Assembly (NCBI GenBank): GCA_031549925.1
Contig: JAVBPA010000033.1
Location: 26,276 to 90,275, forward strand
Origin: JAVBPA01 sp031549925
GTDB lineage: Bacteria > Bacillota > Clostridia > Oscillospirales > CAG-272
Direction: 5' to 3'
Length of the DNA stretch: 64,000 bases
The notes beneath the pieces were generated by a model. That model worked only from the letters and a program-made list of their open reading frames with translations, did not search any database and was not told the origin of the DNA. The stretch's first letter is position 1; every line of letters begins with the position of its first letter. Position numbers and translations under genes: made by a program. Below are positions 63,483 to 64,000 of the stretch, piece after piece.

Positions 63483-64000
63483 TCAATTTTCATACAAAAA
63501 GTATTCAAACGAATCGTCAAGTGCCTGGCGGCTCGCGTCTACAATATCCGCTGATACTCCGATTGTGCGCCAAACCCGGCATCCGTCTGTGGTTTCGATA
63601 GTTACACGTACTTTTGATGCAGTCGCATCATGTGAAGATATTACTCTGACTTTGTAGTCTGTAAGCCGGATATTTTTTATTTCCGGATAAAATCTCCCAA
63701 GTGCGTCTCTCATCGCACAGTCCAGCGCATTTACCGGACCTCCGCCTTCAGCCGCGGTCAAAGCACATACACCGTTTACCGAAACTTTTATTATCGCAAC
63801 GCAAAGCCCGCTGTTTTCTGATTCATTAATTGTAACTTGATATCGTTTTATAGTGTAAAACTTTTTTCTTATTCCAAGTGATTCTCTTATTATCAAAGAA
63901 AGCGAAGCTTCCGCGTTTTCATATTGATATCCGTATGCTTCGTATTTTTTTACGATTTCCAACACTTTTTGAGTTTCATACGAATCTTTTGCCGGTATTT
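63483..64000 (-). CDS. cimA: Citramalate synthase, C-terminal part (runs off the window)
   Basis: About 172 residues are visible; the frame stays open to the window edge, so the start lies beyond 64000. The part seen is the LeuA-type regulatory dimer domain: YEAYGYQYENAEASLSLIIRES near its beginning, then VNGVCALTAAEGGGPVNALDCAMRDALG and a late TTDGCRVWRTIGVSADIVDASRQALDDS. The first stretch favours CimA, which condenses acetyl-CoA and pyruvate to citramalate for isoleucine, over LeuA. Confidence 0.88.
   Translation of the reverse strand, partial: IPAKDSYETQKVLEIVKKYEAYGYQYENAEASLSLIIRESLGIRKKFYTIKRYQVTINESENSGLCVAIIKVSVNGVCALTAAEGGGPVNALDCAMRDALGRFYPEIKNIRLTDYKVRVISSHDATASKVRVTIETTDGCRVWRTIGVSADIVDASRQALDDSFEYFLYEN

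Overview
The window reads as a chromosomal segment of an AT-rich (by eye roughly one-third G+C), Gram-positive, spore-forming member of the Clostridia. Supporting signs are a 26-codon spoVM gene, many lipoproteins with an AxC-type lipobox, strong TTGACA-N17-TATAAT promoters, Shine-Dalgarno sites close to GGAGG, TagO-like and MurJ envelope enzymes, and clostridial galactokinase, TepA and TtcA homologues. No rRNA, CRISPR array, transposase or phage structural gene was recognised.

Layout. 1-1171: two small membrane proteins, then a tRNA-Met(CAT)/tRNA-Glu(TTC) pair with a consensus promoter and a terminator. 1484-4005: a MATE exporter, then a 42-residue tail protein followed by a larger secreted protein whose promoter and C-terminal anchor it repeats. 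4086-12006 (minus): a complete oligopeptide-type ABC operon in the order oppA-oppB-oppC-oppD-oppF, with unusually large OppA and OppC. 12234-18562: 6-phosphogluconate dehydrogenase, a sulfatase, TepA (minus), PduL, SpoVM and galactokinase. 18627-23398: a probable operon of a 3-TM protein, WalJ, RlmH, a WG-repeat protein and an orphan solute-binding lipoprotein. 23609-27534: a large FtsX-type permease and a UroD-like protein. 27728-34168 (minus): a DegT aminotransferase, TrpS, a TagO-like glycosyltransferase, a membrane-anchored protein and a Big2/AlgX-like lipoprotein. 34319-38554: a second orphan binding protein, TtcA, a leaderless amidase and a leucine-rich-repeat lipoprotein. 38895-44157: a TAXI-type TRAP transporter (binding protein, DUF1850, fused permease) and a third orphan binding protein. 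44439-46157: an autoregulated PadR regulator with a frameshifted FtsW-like target gene. 46308-49544 (minus): a MoxR/DUF58/membrane protein operon. 49963-55036: RimM, TrmD, MurJ and a glycoside-hydrolase-like protein. 55297-60117: a secreted Cys/His-repeat protein, then an ECF sigma factor with a tail of about 690 residues. 60250-64000: a sirtuin, glycerol-1-phosphate dehydrogenase, Ddl and the 3' part of a citramalate synthase gene.

Functionally the window mixes housekeeping (tRNAs, TrpS, RimM, TrmD, RlmH, TtcA, Ddl, MurJ, Gnd) with a nutrient-uptake and surface programme: peptide ABC, TRAP, three lone binding lipoproteins, sulfatase, glycosidase and surface proteins. The most unusual items are the sigma factor with modules typical of exported proteins, preceded by a long imperfect inverted repeat; the extracellular zinc-finger-like repeats just upstream of it; the promoter-plus-anchor duplication at 2957-4005; and the one-base frameshift in the PadR-linked FtsW-like gene.
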